From the NCBI RefSeq assembly GCF_021440195.1, contig NZ_JAJTSZ010000004.1, positions 372,001-436,000 on the forward strand: a stretch of 64,000 nt of DNA, in the 5' to 3' direction. Position numbers and translations under genes: made by a program. Shown piece by piece: positions 16,810-26,385 of this stretch (position 1 is its first letter; every line of letters begins with the position of its first letter). The stretch is from Dyadobacter sp. CY356 (GTDB lineage Bacteria; Bacteroidota; Bacteroidia; Cytophagales; Spirosomataceae). The notes below the pieces were generated by a model. It was not told the origin of the DNA. It did no database searches and saw only the letters and a program-made list of their open reading frames with translations.

Positions 16810-19400
16810 TTCATACTACCATTGGAGATGCAGGTCATCTGCTGACAATTATCGCATTTGCATCTGCCTTACTGGCAACCTTTGCTTATTTTAGAGCTGC
16901 CCTGGCCGGTACTCCAATTCATGAGGTGGCCAGCTGGAAGCAATATGCGAGGACCGTTTTTCTGGTCCATGTCGTTTCCGTTCTCGGAATTGTTTTCTCG
17001 TTATACTGGATCATTGGAAACCATTATTTCGAATATCATTACGCCTGGAAAAACTCCTCACTTTCGTTGCCAACAGGTTATACGATATCAAGTTTCTGGC
17101 AGGATCAGGAAGGAAGTTTTCTTCTCTGGATCTTCTGGAACGTGATTTTGGGTTCGGTTCTTATTTTCTCTAACAGATCATGGGAAGCGCCTGTAATGAC
17201 GATTTTTGCACTGGTTCAGGCATTTTTGACTTCCATGATATTGGGCGTTGTTATTCCTGGTCTTGATCTGAAAATTGGCTCCACACCCTTCCTTTTGATG
17301 AAAGAAGTGATGCCAAATCTGCCGGTATATCAGATGGATCCAAATTTCATTGCCAAAGATGGTAACGGTTTAAATCCACTTTTGCAGAATTACTGGATGG
17401 TCATTCACCCGCCAACTTTGTTCCTTGGTTTTGCCACGACGTTGATTCCATTTTCTTTTGCAATCGCTGGTTTGTGGACAAAGAAAATCCATGAATGGGT
17501 GCGCCCTGCTTTGCCTTGGGCCTTATTTTCAGCGATGATCCTGGGTATCGGGATTTTGATGGGTGCTTATTGGGCTTATGAAACTTTGAACTTTGGTAGT
17601 TACTGGAACTGGGATCCGGTTGAAAATTCCTCCATCGTTCCCTGGCTGATCCTGATCGCTGCAATTCACACGATGATCATCGCCAGAAGAAATGCGACGG
17701 CATTAAAAACTTCATTTATATTAACAATTGCAACTTTTATTCTGATCCTTTATTCTACGTTCATGACGCGTAGCGGGGTTTTAGGAAATGCTTCGGTTCA
17801 CTCATTTACGGATTTAGGATTATCAGGTCAGTTGCTGATTTACTTATTAACATTTGTTGTTGTAGCGGTGGGGCTGCTGATATATCGTTGGAAAATCCTT
17901 CCTTCGGATGAAGAAGAAGTTTCCACTTATTCACAGGAATTCTGGATTTTCATCGGTGCCACATTGCTTTGTTTGTCCGGTTTCCAGATTCTGGCGACCA
18001 CTTCAATTCCAGTTTATAACAAAGTTGCCGAGGCTTTTGGCGGTGTTTTAAATATGGCACTTCCGGCGGATCAGGTTGGTCATTATAACAAATTCCAGCT
18101 TTGGTTTTTCTCTCTGATTATTATTCTGACTGGTATTGGACAGTTTTTCTGGTGGAAGCGTGTAGGCAAGGATAAGCTTCAGGCTTTGTATAATCCTTTA
18201 ATTATTGCTTTACTGATCAGTGCAGCCGTCATCGTTTTTCAGGGTGTAAAGGAAATTCAGTACATCGTTCTTTTAACAACATCAATTTTCGCGATCGTTG
18301 CTAACGGAACTATATTATTTCAGATCATCAAGGGAAATTACAGTTTGTCGGGCGGTGCTGTTACTCATATTGGTGTTGCTTTGATGCTTCTTGGAATCCT
18401 GTTTTCATCTGCATATACCAAAGTGGTTTCCATTAACAATTCAGGTTTGATGATTTCGCGAAGTGCGGAATTTACCAATAATGACAATAAGGAAAACAAG
18501 GAGAACATTACCCTTTGGTTGAACAAACCAGAAAAAATGGGGGATTATATGTTGACCTGGCGGGACGTTCGTGTTGAACCACGACATATTCCGGGTTACA
18601 TTCCTAAAAGCTGGGTGGACATGATCGAAAACGATTACCACGCAGTTGCTTTGAGAGATATTGTTGTTAACGACAAAAAATATAATTCAAAAGGCGACAC
18701 CATAGAAATCTATCCTGAGAATTTCTATTATGAAATTGAATACCGTGAACCTTCCGGACGGGTATTTAACTTATTTCCGCGTGCTCAGATCAACCCAAGA
18801 ATGGGATTGGTTTCGTCTCCGGATATCCAGCGGGAGCTTGATAAAGATTTGTACACCTATGTTTCCATGGTAACAAATCCGACAGCAGAACCTGTGTGGA
18901 GTCCTACTGAAAATTTCACAATCAGTATGCGTGATACGTTTTTTGTGAACGACTACGTAGCCGTTCTGGATAATGTTGTGCGTACCGAAGAAGTTGAAGG
19001 TATGAAATTGGGAGAAGGAGACGCGGCTGTGAAAGCAGTTATTCGCGTTCTGGATAAAGATAATGAATACGTTGTTACCCCATCTTTTGTTATCCGCGAC
19101 CGCCTGGTGGCGCGCAAACCGGAAGTAAACAAAGATCTTGGTTTCCGGGTACAGTTTCAGGAAATTGATCCGTCTACGGGGAAATTTACTTTTGCTGTAA
19201 ATACAACACAACGCGATTTTATTGTGATGAAGGCTACTGAAAAACCATTGATCAATATTCTTTGGCTTGGTACTTTTGTGTTGGTGATCGGTTTTATTAT
19301 GGCAACAGTTCGACGTTTCCAGGATTTCATCAAAATGAGAGATAAAGAAAATATTACTGCCAATAAAAAACCAAGCAAGGTGAAAGCAGCAACTGTTTAA
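16806..19400 (+). CDS. ccmF: Cytochrome c haem lyase CcmF/CcsA family
   Basis: CcmF reduces and ligates haem to apocytochromes. The 864-aa membrane protein has about 15 predicted helices. The WWD domain NFGSYWNWDPVENSS begins near residue 262, and conserved His residues lie in VIHPPTLFLGF and AIHTMI. A large soluble periplasmic domain (about 555-820) precedes a last helix and a lysine-rich tail. It overlaps ccmE by 4 bp, so translation is probably coupled. The c-type cytochrome domain encoded at 54458-57877 would be one client. Confidence 0.93.
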   Translation: MIHTTIGDAGHLLTIIAFASALLATFAYFRAALAGTPIHEVASWKQYARTVFLVHVVSVLGIVFSLYWIIGNHYFEYHYAWKNSSLSLPTGYTISSFWQDQEGSFLLWIFWNVILGSVLIFSNRSWEAPVMTIFALVQAFLTSMILGVVIPGLDLKIGSTPFLLMKEVMPNLPVYQMDPNFIAKDGNGLNPLLQNYWMVIHPPTLFLGFATTLIPFSFAIAGLWTKKIHEWVRPALPWALFSAMILGIGILMGAYWAYETLNFGSYWNWDPVENSSIVPWLILIAAIHTMIIARRNATALKTSFILTIATFILILYSTFMTRSGVLGNASVHSFTDLGLSGQLLIYLLTFVVVAVGLLIYRWKILPSDEEEVSTYSQEFWIFIGATLLCLSGFQILATTSIPVYNKVAEAFGGVLNMALPADQVGHYNKFQLWFFSLIIILTGIGQFFWWKRVGKDKLQALYNPLIIALLISAAVIVFQGVKEIQYIVLLTTSIFAIVANGTILFQIIKGNYSLSGGAVTHIGVALMLLGILFSSAYTKVVSINNSGLMISRSAEFTNNDNKENKENITLWLNKPEKMGDYMLTWRDVRVEPRHIPGYIPKSWVDMIENDYHAVALRDIVVNDKKYNSKGDTIEIYPENFYYEIEYREPSGRVFNLFPRAQINPRMGLVSSPDIQRELDKDLYTYVSMVTNPTAEPVWSPTENFTISMRDTFFVNDYVAVLDNVVRTEEVEGMKLGEGDAAVKAVIRVLDKDNEYVVTPSFVIRDRLVARKPEVNKDLGFRVQFQEIDPSTGKFTFAVNTTQRDFIVMKATEKPLINILWLGTFVLVIGFIMATVRRFQDFIKMRDKENITANKKPSKVKAATV

Positions 19401-19414
19401 CTTGATATTAATAT

Positions 19415-19450
19415 AAAAAATCCGGTCGGGCATCCCAACCGGATTTTTTT
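19415..19450 (+). terminator. Rho-independent terminator of the ccm operon
   Basis: A 16-bp stem with one G-T pair (19415-19430 with 19434-19449; core AATCCGGT and ACCGGATT) is flanked by A and T runs. It lies between ccmF and the convergent gene ending at 19470. Confidence 0.9.
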
Positions 19451-19469
19451 ATGTTGAATAATTTGAATT

Positions 19470-19889
19470 TCAATTCCTTTTCAAGCCTTTATCAGTCTTT
19501 TCATCATAAACTCTGTACTTCGATTTATAGAAAAGAACTTCGTCCTCGTATACCTTAAAACTTGTTTCGGGACATTCCTTTTTTGCTTCCTCAACCTGAT
19601 GCGTGGCCAGCTTTTCATCCAGTTGCCAGAATAAATTTTGCAAAAAGGATTGATAATCCTGATCCAGTGTTTTTTGCAGACTCTTTAAAACAGTCACCGG
19701 CTTTTCCAATCCTGGTATCAATCTCACCTGGTCCAACTGATTTTCACTAAAACGAAAACGCTGGAATTCTTCTTTTCCATTTCTCAGCTTCTCCGCTTCG
19801 CGAAAAGTATCAGTCAGTAATTTACATGGCTGACCGTGTGAAATACTGCTTGTCAACAAACCCAGAATAAGCAAACGTACGTTTTTCAT
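19470..19889 (-). CDS. Secreted hypothetical protein
   Basis: The 139-aa protein has a signal peptide (MKNVRLLILGLLTSSISHGQ) and a helical, charged mature part with two cysteines (in QPCKLL and KKECPE) that could form a disulfide. I recognise no family. Its ATG directly abuts the stop codon of the TonB receptor gene upstream, so the two are almost certainly co-transcribed and may work together at the cell surface or in the periplasm. Confidence 0.65.
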   Translation of the reverse strand: MKNVRLLILGLLTSSISHGQPCKLLTDTFREAEKLRNGKEEFQRFRFSENQLDQVRLIPGLEKPVTVLKSLQKTLDQDYQSFLQNLFWQLDEKLATHQVEEAKKECPETSFKVYEDEVLFYKSKYRVYDEKTDKGLKRN

Positions 19890-22484
19890 TTAGAAGTTAT
19901 AAAAAACCTTGGCGAAGAAAAAAGCACCATTATTACCCATCTGAACAGAATCCCAGGCACCACCCGATTCCGTTTTATTCGGTTTTGACATCGTAGGATA
20001 AGTATTCAGGATGTTACTGCCGCCGATTGTAAAGGAAAGAAACTCATCAAACTTATAACCAACCGAAACATCCGTTTGTATAACTGATTTATACATATCA
20101 ACGTAATCCGTTTCAGCATATACTTTTCCGGACTTATCGGTTTTTCCAAAATAATTATTGATCAGCTCCATCTTACCAAAATAAATGGCTCTTGCCATAA
20201 AAGTCAGATTATCAACCGTGTAATCCAGCGTGAAGTTGACTTTTAACGGGGGTGCCGCCGATAGTATAAAATATCGCTCTCTGCGGTTGAGATATGACAG
20301 CTGTTTTCCTTCCAGTTTTTCACTGGTTTTGATCGTATCAATGGCCATGGTATTGTAGTTGGCACCAACAGCAATATTTAATTTGCCAGTCCCAAGTTGT
20401 GCTCCGTATCTTACGGTCAAATCCACTCCGGCGGTTGAAGTATTTAATGAATTGGTGAAAAATCTTGCCTGATCAATGTTTAATTTTTTCAAACCTGCCC
20501 CCACTATCCTGTCATTTTGATTAATAGGCCCGGCCAGAATAATCCGGTTTCGTACCTGAATATAATATCCTTCAAGTGACACTGAAAAATATTTATTGGG
20601 CGAAAAGGTAATTCCGGCACTGGCATTTTGGGTAGTTTCCATTTTTAAATCAGGTACACCCAAAGTTTTAATCACCTCACTACCTGATCTGGCAATGATA
20701 TTTTGTGTAGGCACTTCAAGAGGCCTTGTCGTAGGATTTACCGTTGCACTACTAAAATATTGCTGCGCAAGTGAAGGCGCCTTAAATCCTAAACCGTAAC
20801 TACCGCGCAGTACAAGTTCATCTGTAATATCCAAATGAAATCCACCTTTACCACCAATTGCACTTCCCAAATCACTATAATAATCAAAACGGCCAGCAGC
20901 ACTTAATGAAAGGCGTTTGGTCAATTTCCCTTCGATATCCACATATCCTGCCGCATTATTTCGTTTGTTACGCGTTTCATCGGATGGACTATACCCACGA
21001 AATCCGCGCGCTCCTGTTTGTTTTAAGGGATTGTAAGTCTGGTATGAAAAAACATCGCCGGAAAAAATCTTATACCAGTCCATTCTATATTCAACACCAA
21101 AAGCCAGATTTACGCCCATCAAAATATCATCATAATATTGCGACAAATTCACGTTTGATACATTCTGATTGGTTTTGAAACCGCCGGCATCCATAGAGGT
21201 TGGCGTGCCTTTTCCAAAAGATTCATTTAAGGAATTGTTTACCTTATAGTGAAATTTGTTAAAACCGTAGGTATTGCTGATATCGACGTCAAACCCGTTC
21301 CATTTGGTCCGGAGACCAACCGTAATCGCACGGTCATCAATGTTCCTGGACACTAACGGATCAAATCCATTTGGATAAATTTTGTATAAACTATCCTTAT
21401 TAGACAGGGTCCGGGAGAAGCCAAAAGTTTCTGTCTGTCTGTAATTGTAACCTCCGAAACTATAAATTTCAATATTCTCCCTGATTGGTAAAGCCGCGTT
21501 AAAAGCGACAGAACCATTATAAACTCTCGGATCACCGAACTGTTTCCTCAGTATTGAATCCGTTTGCGTATTCGAACGGTTTGTATGATTTATAAAATTA
21601 TAATCAGCCGTGGCGTTAATAAAACCTTTTCTCCCGATCACGGCACCATAATTCACATTGGCATTGTAATTTAAACCATCAACAAAACTCGAATCACGGT
21701 TATATTTCGCTTTTCTGATTCCAACATTCGCATTTGCTGAAAATCCGTTTGCTGTTTCCTTCAAAACAATATTAATAACACCTGCAACTGCGTCTGAACC
21801 GTATTGCGCCGCAGCTCCGTCTTTCAAAATTTCTATATGATCAATTGACGCTACGGGAATTGTATTTAAATCAGCACTCGAATTACCACGACCATATGAG
21901 CCGGACAAATTTATTAATGCAGATTGATGTCTTCTTTTTCCGTTTACCAATAAAAGCATCTGATCGGGCCCCATGCCATGAATGGATACCTGATCTATAT
22001 TATCTGTCCCATCCGCACCAATTTGTCTGTTTGAATTCAAGGAAGTTGATACAAATTGTAAAAGTTGGGTCAAATCAAATTGTCCGTTCAGGGAAGCCAC
22101 TTTTTTTACATCAATAATCTCAATCGGTGAAGTAAGATCGTTTGCAGCCGTTTTCAAATTTCTTGAACCTGCTATGAGAGCCGGCTTTGTTTTCTTAATA
22201 CTTTTAAGAATAAAATTTTGCGTGCCTATGCCTTTAATATCTCTTTCAATCTTATCAAAACCTTCAAAATCCACGACGAGCGTCGCATTTCCATAATGCA
22301 CATACATCAGATAAACACCCCGATCATTGGTAATTCCTTTTGCATTTGTCCCCATTTCCTTGATTGTGACCCCAGGAATTCCCTTACCGGCTTCGTCAGT
22401 GACCAATCCGGCAACCTTATATTTTTGGGCAAATGCCTGAGCCGCAACAAGAAGTAATAAAAAAGTAAAGTAAAATTTACTCAC
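19890..22484 (-). CDS. TonB-dependent outer-membrane receptor
   Basis: The 864-aa protein has a signal peptide (ends AQAFAQ), an N-terminal CarboxypepD_reg-like domain (about 22-95; VAGLVTDEAGKGIPGVTI, ITNDRGVYLM), a plug domain (about 115-240; VSIHGMGPDQMLLLVNGKRRHQ, then IEILKDGAAAQYGSDAVAGVINIV) and a 22-strand barrel ending in FFFAKVFYNF. It imports a substrate using TonB energy; nothing nearby names the substrate, and no SusD follows. The start codon appears to be GTG. The secreted hypothetical at 19470-19889 follows without a gap. Confidence 0.9.
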   Translation of the reverse strand: MSKFYFTFLLLLVAAQAFAQKYKVAGLVTDEAGKGIPGVTIKEMGTNAKGITNDRGVYLMYVHYGNATLVVDFEGFDKIERDIKGIGTQNFILKSIKKTKPALIAGSRNLKTAANDLTSPIEIIDVKKVASLNGQFDLTQLLQFVSTSLNSNRQIGADGTDNIDQVSIHGMGPDQMLLLVNGKRRHQSALINLSGSYGRGNSSADLNTIPVASIDHIEILKDGAAAQYGSDAVAGVINIVLKETANGFSANANVGIRKAKYNRDSSFVDGLNYNANVNYGAVIGRKGFINATADYNFINHTNRSNTQTDSILRKQFGDPRVYNGSVAFNAALPIRENIEIYSFGGYNYRQTETFGFSRTLSNKDSLYKIYPNGFDPLVSRNIDDRAITVGLRTKWNGFDVDISNTYGFNKFHYKVNNSLNESFGKGTPTSMDAGGFKTNQNVSNVNLSQYYDDILMGVNLAFGVEYRMDWYKIFSGDVFSYQTYNPLKQTGARGFRGYSPSDETRNKRNNAAGYVDIEGKLTKRLSLSAAGRFDYYSDLGSAIGGKGGFHLDITDELVLRGSYGLGFKAPSLAQQYFSSATVNPTTRPLEVPTQNIIARSGSEVIKTLGVPDLKMETTQNASAGITFSPNKYFSVSLEGYYIQVRNRIILAGPINQNDRIVGAGLKKLNIDQARFFTNSLNTSTAGVDLTVRYGAQLGTGKLNIAVGANYNTMAIDTIKTSEKLEGKQLSYLNRRERYFILSAAPPLKVNFTLDYTVDNLTFMARAIYFGKMELINNYFGKTDKSGKVYAETDYVDMYKSVIQTDVSVGYKFDEFLSFTIGGSNILNTYPTMSKPNKTESGGAWDSVQMGNNGAFFFAKVFYNF

Positions 22485-22767
22485 AATAAGTAATAATTAA
22501 TCAAGTTGATGAAATGAAAATTCCTTTGGACAGCTACTTGAAAAAAGAGATGATCCTGATTGAATGGAAAATTTTTACAAGTTTAACCTTTGATTCAAAA
22601 TTCTAAGAATAAAATATCAAATTAAAGCTAATTGACGCGCCTTTTTTAAACAAAACGTGATTTTATTCAAATTAGCATAAACCTTTTGCACTTTGAAAGC
22701 GGACAAAGAAACCTCTAACCGCTATCTTTACGATTTATAAATACTTTACTCACTTCCGCATCATTAC

Positions 22768-23073
22768 ATGTTAGCCAACTTACTCAAAACTGCCTTGGGC
22801 AGATTACGTTTTGTAGCGTTCCTGGAAGGTACTTCTCTACTCATTTTAATGGGCGTTGCCATGCCTCTGAAATATCTGGCCGGCTATCCGCAACCCGTTC
22901 GGATGGTAGGAATGGCACATGGCGTTCTTTTTATTTTGTACGTAGTTTTACTAATCCAAATTGTTTTTGAATACAACTGGGGATGGAAAAAATTTCTTCT
23001 TGCCTTTGTAGCTTCCGTTATTCCTTTTGGAACATTCTACGCCGACCATAAAATTTTCAGACATCCGAATTAA
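22768..23073 (+). CDS. DUF3817 family integral membrane protein
   Basis: The 101-aa protein has three predicted membrane helices and the DUF3817 pattern: LRFVAFLEGTSLLILMGVAMPLKY, then VRMVGMAHGVLFILYV, then FLLAFVASVIPFGTFYADH. The function is unknown. The next gene starts 55 bp downstream on the same strand. Confidence 0.85.
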   Translation: MLANLLKTALGRLRFVAFLEGTSLLILMGVAMPLKYLAGYPQPVRMVGMAHGVLFILYVVLLIQIVFEYNWGWKKFLLAFVASVIPFGTFYADHKIFRHPN

Positions 23074-23128
23074 TTATTGTCCACGTAAATTCTTTTATTA
23101 TTTCATATTCCTACCCATAACTAAAAAA

Positions 23129-25303
23129 GTGCATCCTAAAACCTTAATCAAGCTATGGCTTTTCATTGCCTTTGCCGGTAATTGTCTGGCCCAAAAACCA
23201 AATGAAAAATACCAATATCACATCCATCCGGCATCTGCACCGATTAAAGTAGATGGCATTGCAGACGATCAGGTCTGGGAATCAGCTGAAACTGCAACCG
23301 ACTTTTTTATGATCACACCCATGGATACCAGCTTTTCCAGGGCGAGAACAGAAGTAAAAATGACTTATGACAATGATCATATGTACATTTTGGTTATCAA
23401 TCATAAAACAGTCAAAGGCTCCATCATTGTCGAATCTTTGAAACGGGATTTTGCTTTTGGTAAAAATGACAATTTTCTGCTGTTCATGGATACCTTCGAT
23501 GACCGGACTAATGGTTTTTCCTTTGGTGCAAATGCTGCAGGTGCACCCTGGGACGGACAAATGGGAGACGGCGGAACGGTTGATCTGAGCTGGGATAACC
23601 GGTGGGTCAGTCATGTAAAAAATGATGACGACAAGTGGGTTTGGGAAGCCGCCATTCCATTTAAAAGTATTCGTTACAAATCCGGAATTACGCGTTGGGG
23701 TATTAATTTCAGCCGGCAGGATTTAACAATTTCTGAGAAATCGGCCTGGGCTCCCGTACCCAGACAATTTCCATCCGCATCTCTGGCCTATACAGGAGTA
23801 CTTGTATGGGATCAGCCACCTCCGAATCCGGGCGCAAATATTTCGATTATTCCATTCTCTGCTACACGTTTGACAAGGGATTTTCAAAACGATAATCCCA
23901 ATAAATACAAAACCAGTATCGGTGGTGATGTTAAAATTGGCCTAACACCTTCACTGAATCTGGATTTGACAGTTAATCCGGATTTTTCGCAGGTTGATGT
24001 CGATGTGCAGCAAACCAATTTAAATCGTTTTGAATTATTTTTCCCTGAGAGACGGCAGTTTTTTCTTGAAAATGCTGATTTGTTCGCAAACTTCGGGTAC
24101 GCTACCATTCGGCCTTTTTTCTCGCGCCGCATCGGTTTAGGCGTTCCAATCCAGTTTGGGGCCAGGATGAGCGGGAAAATAAATAAGAAATGGCGCGTTG
24201 GTGTTCTGGATGTGCAAACCGGTTCTCAGGATACCATTCCGAGAAATAATTATGCTGTGGTTGCATTGCAAAGGCAGGTTTTTGCAAGATCCAATGTGCG
24301 GTTTATTTACATTAACCGAGATGCTGTCAATTATTCCCAAGAAAAAAATGCGAATACGAATCGGTACAACAGAAATGTAGGCGCTGAGTATAACCTTGCC
24401 AGTGTGAATAATTTGTGGACCGGAAAGGTGATGTTTTTAAAATCATTCACACCTGGAAAATCCGGAGATGATTTTGTTCATGCAGCAGATCTAAAATTCA
24501 GTAAAGCCAACTTTTTCTGGCAGTGGCAGCATGAATATGTTGGAAAGAATTATAACGCCGAAGTTGGTTATGTTCCTAACGCAATCCGGAATGGTTATTA
24601 CAAAATCAGCCCGACGATCGGATACTTATTCTTTATTAAAAATCCGAAAATCATCAGTCATGGCCCAAAGGTGGTTACCAATATTTATTGGGACAAACAA
24701 ATGTCGCTAAGCGATAAGGAACTGACCTTTTCTTATAACCTCAATTTTATAACAAGGGCTACTATGTCGGCCTATGTGACCAACAATTACACGCGGCTTC
24801 TGAGACCATATGATCCAACAAATTTAGGTAAAGAACAACTCGCAACAGGCACTGAGCATAAATGGACATCGGCAGGTTTTGAGATTATCTCCGGCCCTCA
24901 GAGTCACTTTACTTATACTTTTGCAGGAATTTTCGGAGGGTATTACGACAACGGTCACCGGACCAATTTACGTACAGAACTTGGATACAGAATCCAACCT
25001 TATGTAGCCATTACGATGGCAGGAAATTATAATGACATTCATTTGCCGGCACCATGGAACAGGACTCAATTGTGGCTCGTCGGACCGAGAGTTGACGTCA
25101 CTTTCCGGAATAATTTATTTTTTACGACTTTTATGCAATACAATAATCAGGCTGATAACATTAACCTGAATGCAAGGTTGCAATGGCGTTACAAACCTGC
25201 TTCGGATCTGTATATCGTTTATACCGATAATTATCTACCTGAAAATTTTATGGTGAAAAACCGGGCGATCGTTTTGAAATTTACTTACTGGTGGAATTTG
25301 TAA
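23129..25303 (+). CDS. DUF5916 protein with N-terminal CBM9-like domain
   Basis: The start is placed at GTG 23129, which gives a signal peptide (HPKTLIKLWLFIAFAGNCLAQ region); a longer frame would run into the DUF3817 gene. The 724-aa protein has a carbohydrate-binding family 9-like domain (about 30-215; APIKVDGIADDQVW, AIPFKSIRY, WGINFSRQD) followed by a DUF5916 beta-strand-rich region with DFSQVDVDVQQTNLNRFELFFPERRQFFLEN in its start, ending in aromatic strands (FTYWWNL). It is probably an outer-membrane protein; its ligand is unknown. Confidence 0.85.
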   Translation: MHPKTLIKLWLFIAFAGNCLAQKPNEKYQYHIHPASAPIKVDGIADDQVWESAETATDFFMITPMDTSFSRARTEVKMTYDNDHMYILVINHKTVKGSIIVESLKRDFAFGKNDNFLLFMDTFDDRTNGFSFGANAAGAPWDGQMGDGGTVDLSWDNRWVSHVKNDDDKWVWEAAIPFKSIRYKSGITRWGINFSRQDLTISEKSAWAPVPRQFPSASLAYTGVLVWDQPPPNPGANISIIPFSATRLTRDFQNDNPNKYKTSIGGDVKIGLTPSLNLDLTVNPDFSQVDVDVQQTNLNRFELFFPERRQFFLENADLFANFGYATIRPFFSRRIGLGVPIQFGARMSGKINKKWRVGVLDVQTGSQDTIPRNNYAVVALQRQVFARSNVRFIYINRDAVNYSQEKNANTNRYNRNVGAEYNLASVNNLWTGKVMFLKSFTPGKSGDDFVHAADLKFSKANFFWQWQHEYVGKNYNAEVGYVPNAIRNGYYKISPTIGYLFFIKNPKIISHGPKVVTNIYWDKQMSLSDKELTFSYNLNFITRATMSAYVTNNYTRLLRPYDPTNLGKEQLATGTEHKWTSAGFEIISGPQSHFTYTFAGIFGGYYDNGHRTNLRTELGYRIQPYVAITMAGNYNDIHLPAPWNRTQLWLVGPRVDVTFRNNLFFTTFMQYNNQADNINLNARLQWRYKPASDLYIVYTDNYLPENFMVKNRAIVLKFTYWWNL

Positions 25304-25315
25304 GGAAACTTGTCA

Positions 25316-25369
25316 AAAGAATAAAGTCTGAAAAGTATCGGAAAACTACTTTTTCAGACTTTATTCTTT
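25316..25369. terminator. Bidirectional Rho-independent terminator
   Basis: A 22-bp stem (25316-25337 with 25347-25369, one bulged T; core AAGTCTGAAAAGTA) separates the convergent DUF5916 and Rpn-like genes, with A and T runs on both sides. Confidence 0.85.
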
Positions 25370-25383
25370 AACCAATCCTGATT

Positions 25384-26310
25384 TTATTTTAATTTATTTT
25401 GAACGTTCCTTACAAAACCTTCCGAAACATTTGCCAAGTTTGATATCTCCAAAAAAGAAAACTTACCTGATTCCAGCATCCTGGTTACTACTTCAATACT
25501 TTTTTTCTCTTCGCCTTTTTCAAGCCCTTGCCCAAGACCTTGTTCAAAGCCCTCTTCCCTCGTAAGCATTTTTATTGTTTCTATAATTCCCATAGCTTTT
25601 TCATTTCCGGTTAATTTACTTACCTCATTATCAAAGTTAATGTTAAATTCAGGATTTTCAATGTGTATAAATGTCTTCAAAAAATAGAGAAACCTCCTTA
25701 TCTTTTCGATGCTATATTTCCCACTTTGGACAAGGGCACGTGCGATGGTAAGCCTCTGAGCGGCTAGTTCTGATTCCGGAATTTTGTCTGAAAGCAATAC
25801 TTTTTGAGCAGCCAGGACAATTAAGGCGAACGGATTGTCCATAGCCAGTAATTGTTCTTCCGAATGCTCCATGATGTGATAATTGTTGTACTTATACTCA
25901 ATCTCAGTCCCCAAAAACTTATAATGAAAAGTATTGATTGGTAAACTTTTCACTGCACCGGTAAACACTGCAAGTGCAGTAACAGGCACATCATAACGGT
26001 CAAATATTCGGTAGAAATATTGAAACATACGTTTTGAAAATTGCTGATCATTTTGCGCCTGTATTTCAATGTGAATCAGCATCCATTCTTCTGAGCCATC
26101 CGTTCCGTATATTTTAATCAGCATATCAACAAAACGACTTCCACCCTGCTTTTCCAGATCAGGAAAAAGTTCGAGAAGCTCTTTGTCCATGAATTCGAAA
26201 CCCCTTTCGATATCGAAAAGCGAATCTGCATCTTTGAAAAAGAAACGAAGTAAATCGGAGAATGCCTCTTCGAAGGCACTTTTTAACAGAATATCATTTT
26301 TACGTCTCAA
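25384..26310 (-). CDS. Rpn/YhgA-like PD-(D/E)XK nuclease-transposase family protein
   Basis: The 308-aa protein has the family N terminus RRKNDILLKSAFEEAFSDLLRFFF, followed by a PD-(D/E)XK core: RFVDMLIKIY with the first Asp, then MLIHIEIQAQND carrying the E-x-Q. FSKRMFQYFYRIFDRYDVPVTALAVFTG is a typical Rpn-family stretch. Relatives promote recombination or act in anti-phage defence, but most are uncharacterised. The C terminus has a low-complexity EGFEQGLGQGLEKGEEK segment. The start looks like TTG at 26310, which lies within a long inverted repeat. Confidence 0.8.
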   Translation of the reverse strand: MRRKNDILLKSAFEEAFSDLLRFFFKDADSLFDIERGFEFMDKELLELFPDLEKQGGSRFVDMLIKIYGTDGSEEWMLIHIEIQAQNDQQFSKRMFQYFYRIFDRYDVPVTALAVFTGAVKSLPINTFHYKFLGTEIEYKYNNYHIMEHSEEQLLAMDNPFALIVLAAQKVLLSDKIPESELAAQRLTIARALVQSGKYSIEKIRRFLYFLKTFIHIENPEFNINFDNEVSKLTGNEKAMGIIETIKMLTREEGFEQGLGQGLEKGEEKKSIEVVTRMLESGKFSFLEISNLANVSEGFVRNVQNKLK

Positions 26311-26345
26311 AATTGAAATCAGGATTTTGATTTTGAGACGTAAAA
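26297..26345. repeat. Inverted repeat over the start codon of the Rpn-like gene
   Basis: TTTTACGTCTCAAAATT (from 26297) pairs with AATTTTGAGACGTAAAA (to 26345) after two central mismatches and a 5-bp inner stem (GAAATC / GATTTT region). On the minus strand the TTG start lies inside the downstream arm, so a folded transcript would hide it. Confidence 0.65.
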
Positions 26346-26385
26346 TTTTAGGAGACGTTACATGTATAAAATAATTCCAGTAAAT

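Noticed and set aside
18771-19433. 220-codon antisense frame within ccmF
   Set aside because: It lies opposite a well-supported ccmF, is rich in His, Cys, Asn and Phe as expected for shadow frames, and has no known motif.
23027-23128. N-terminal extension of the DUF5916 protein into the DUF3817 gene
   Set aside because: The extension is non-conserved in character and would bury the signal peptide; the GTG at 23129 puts it at the N terminus.
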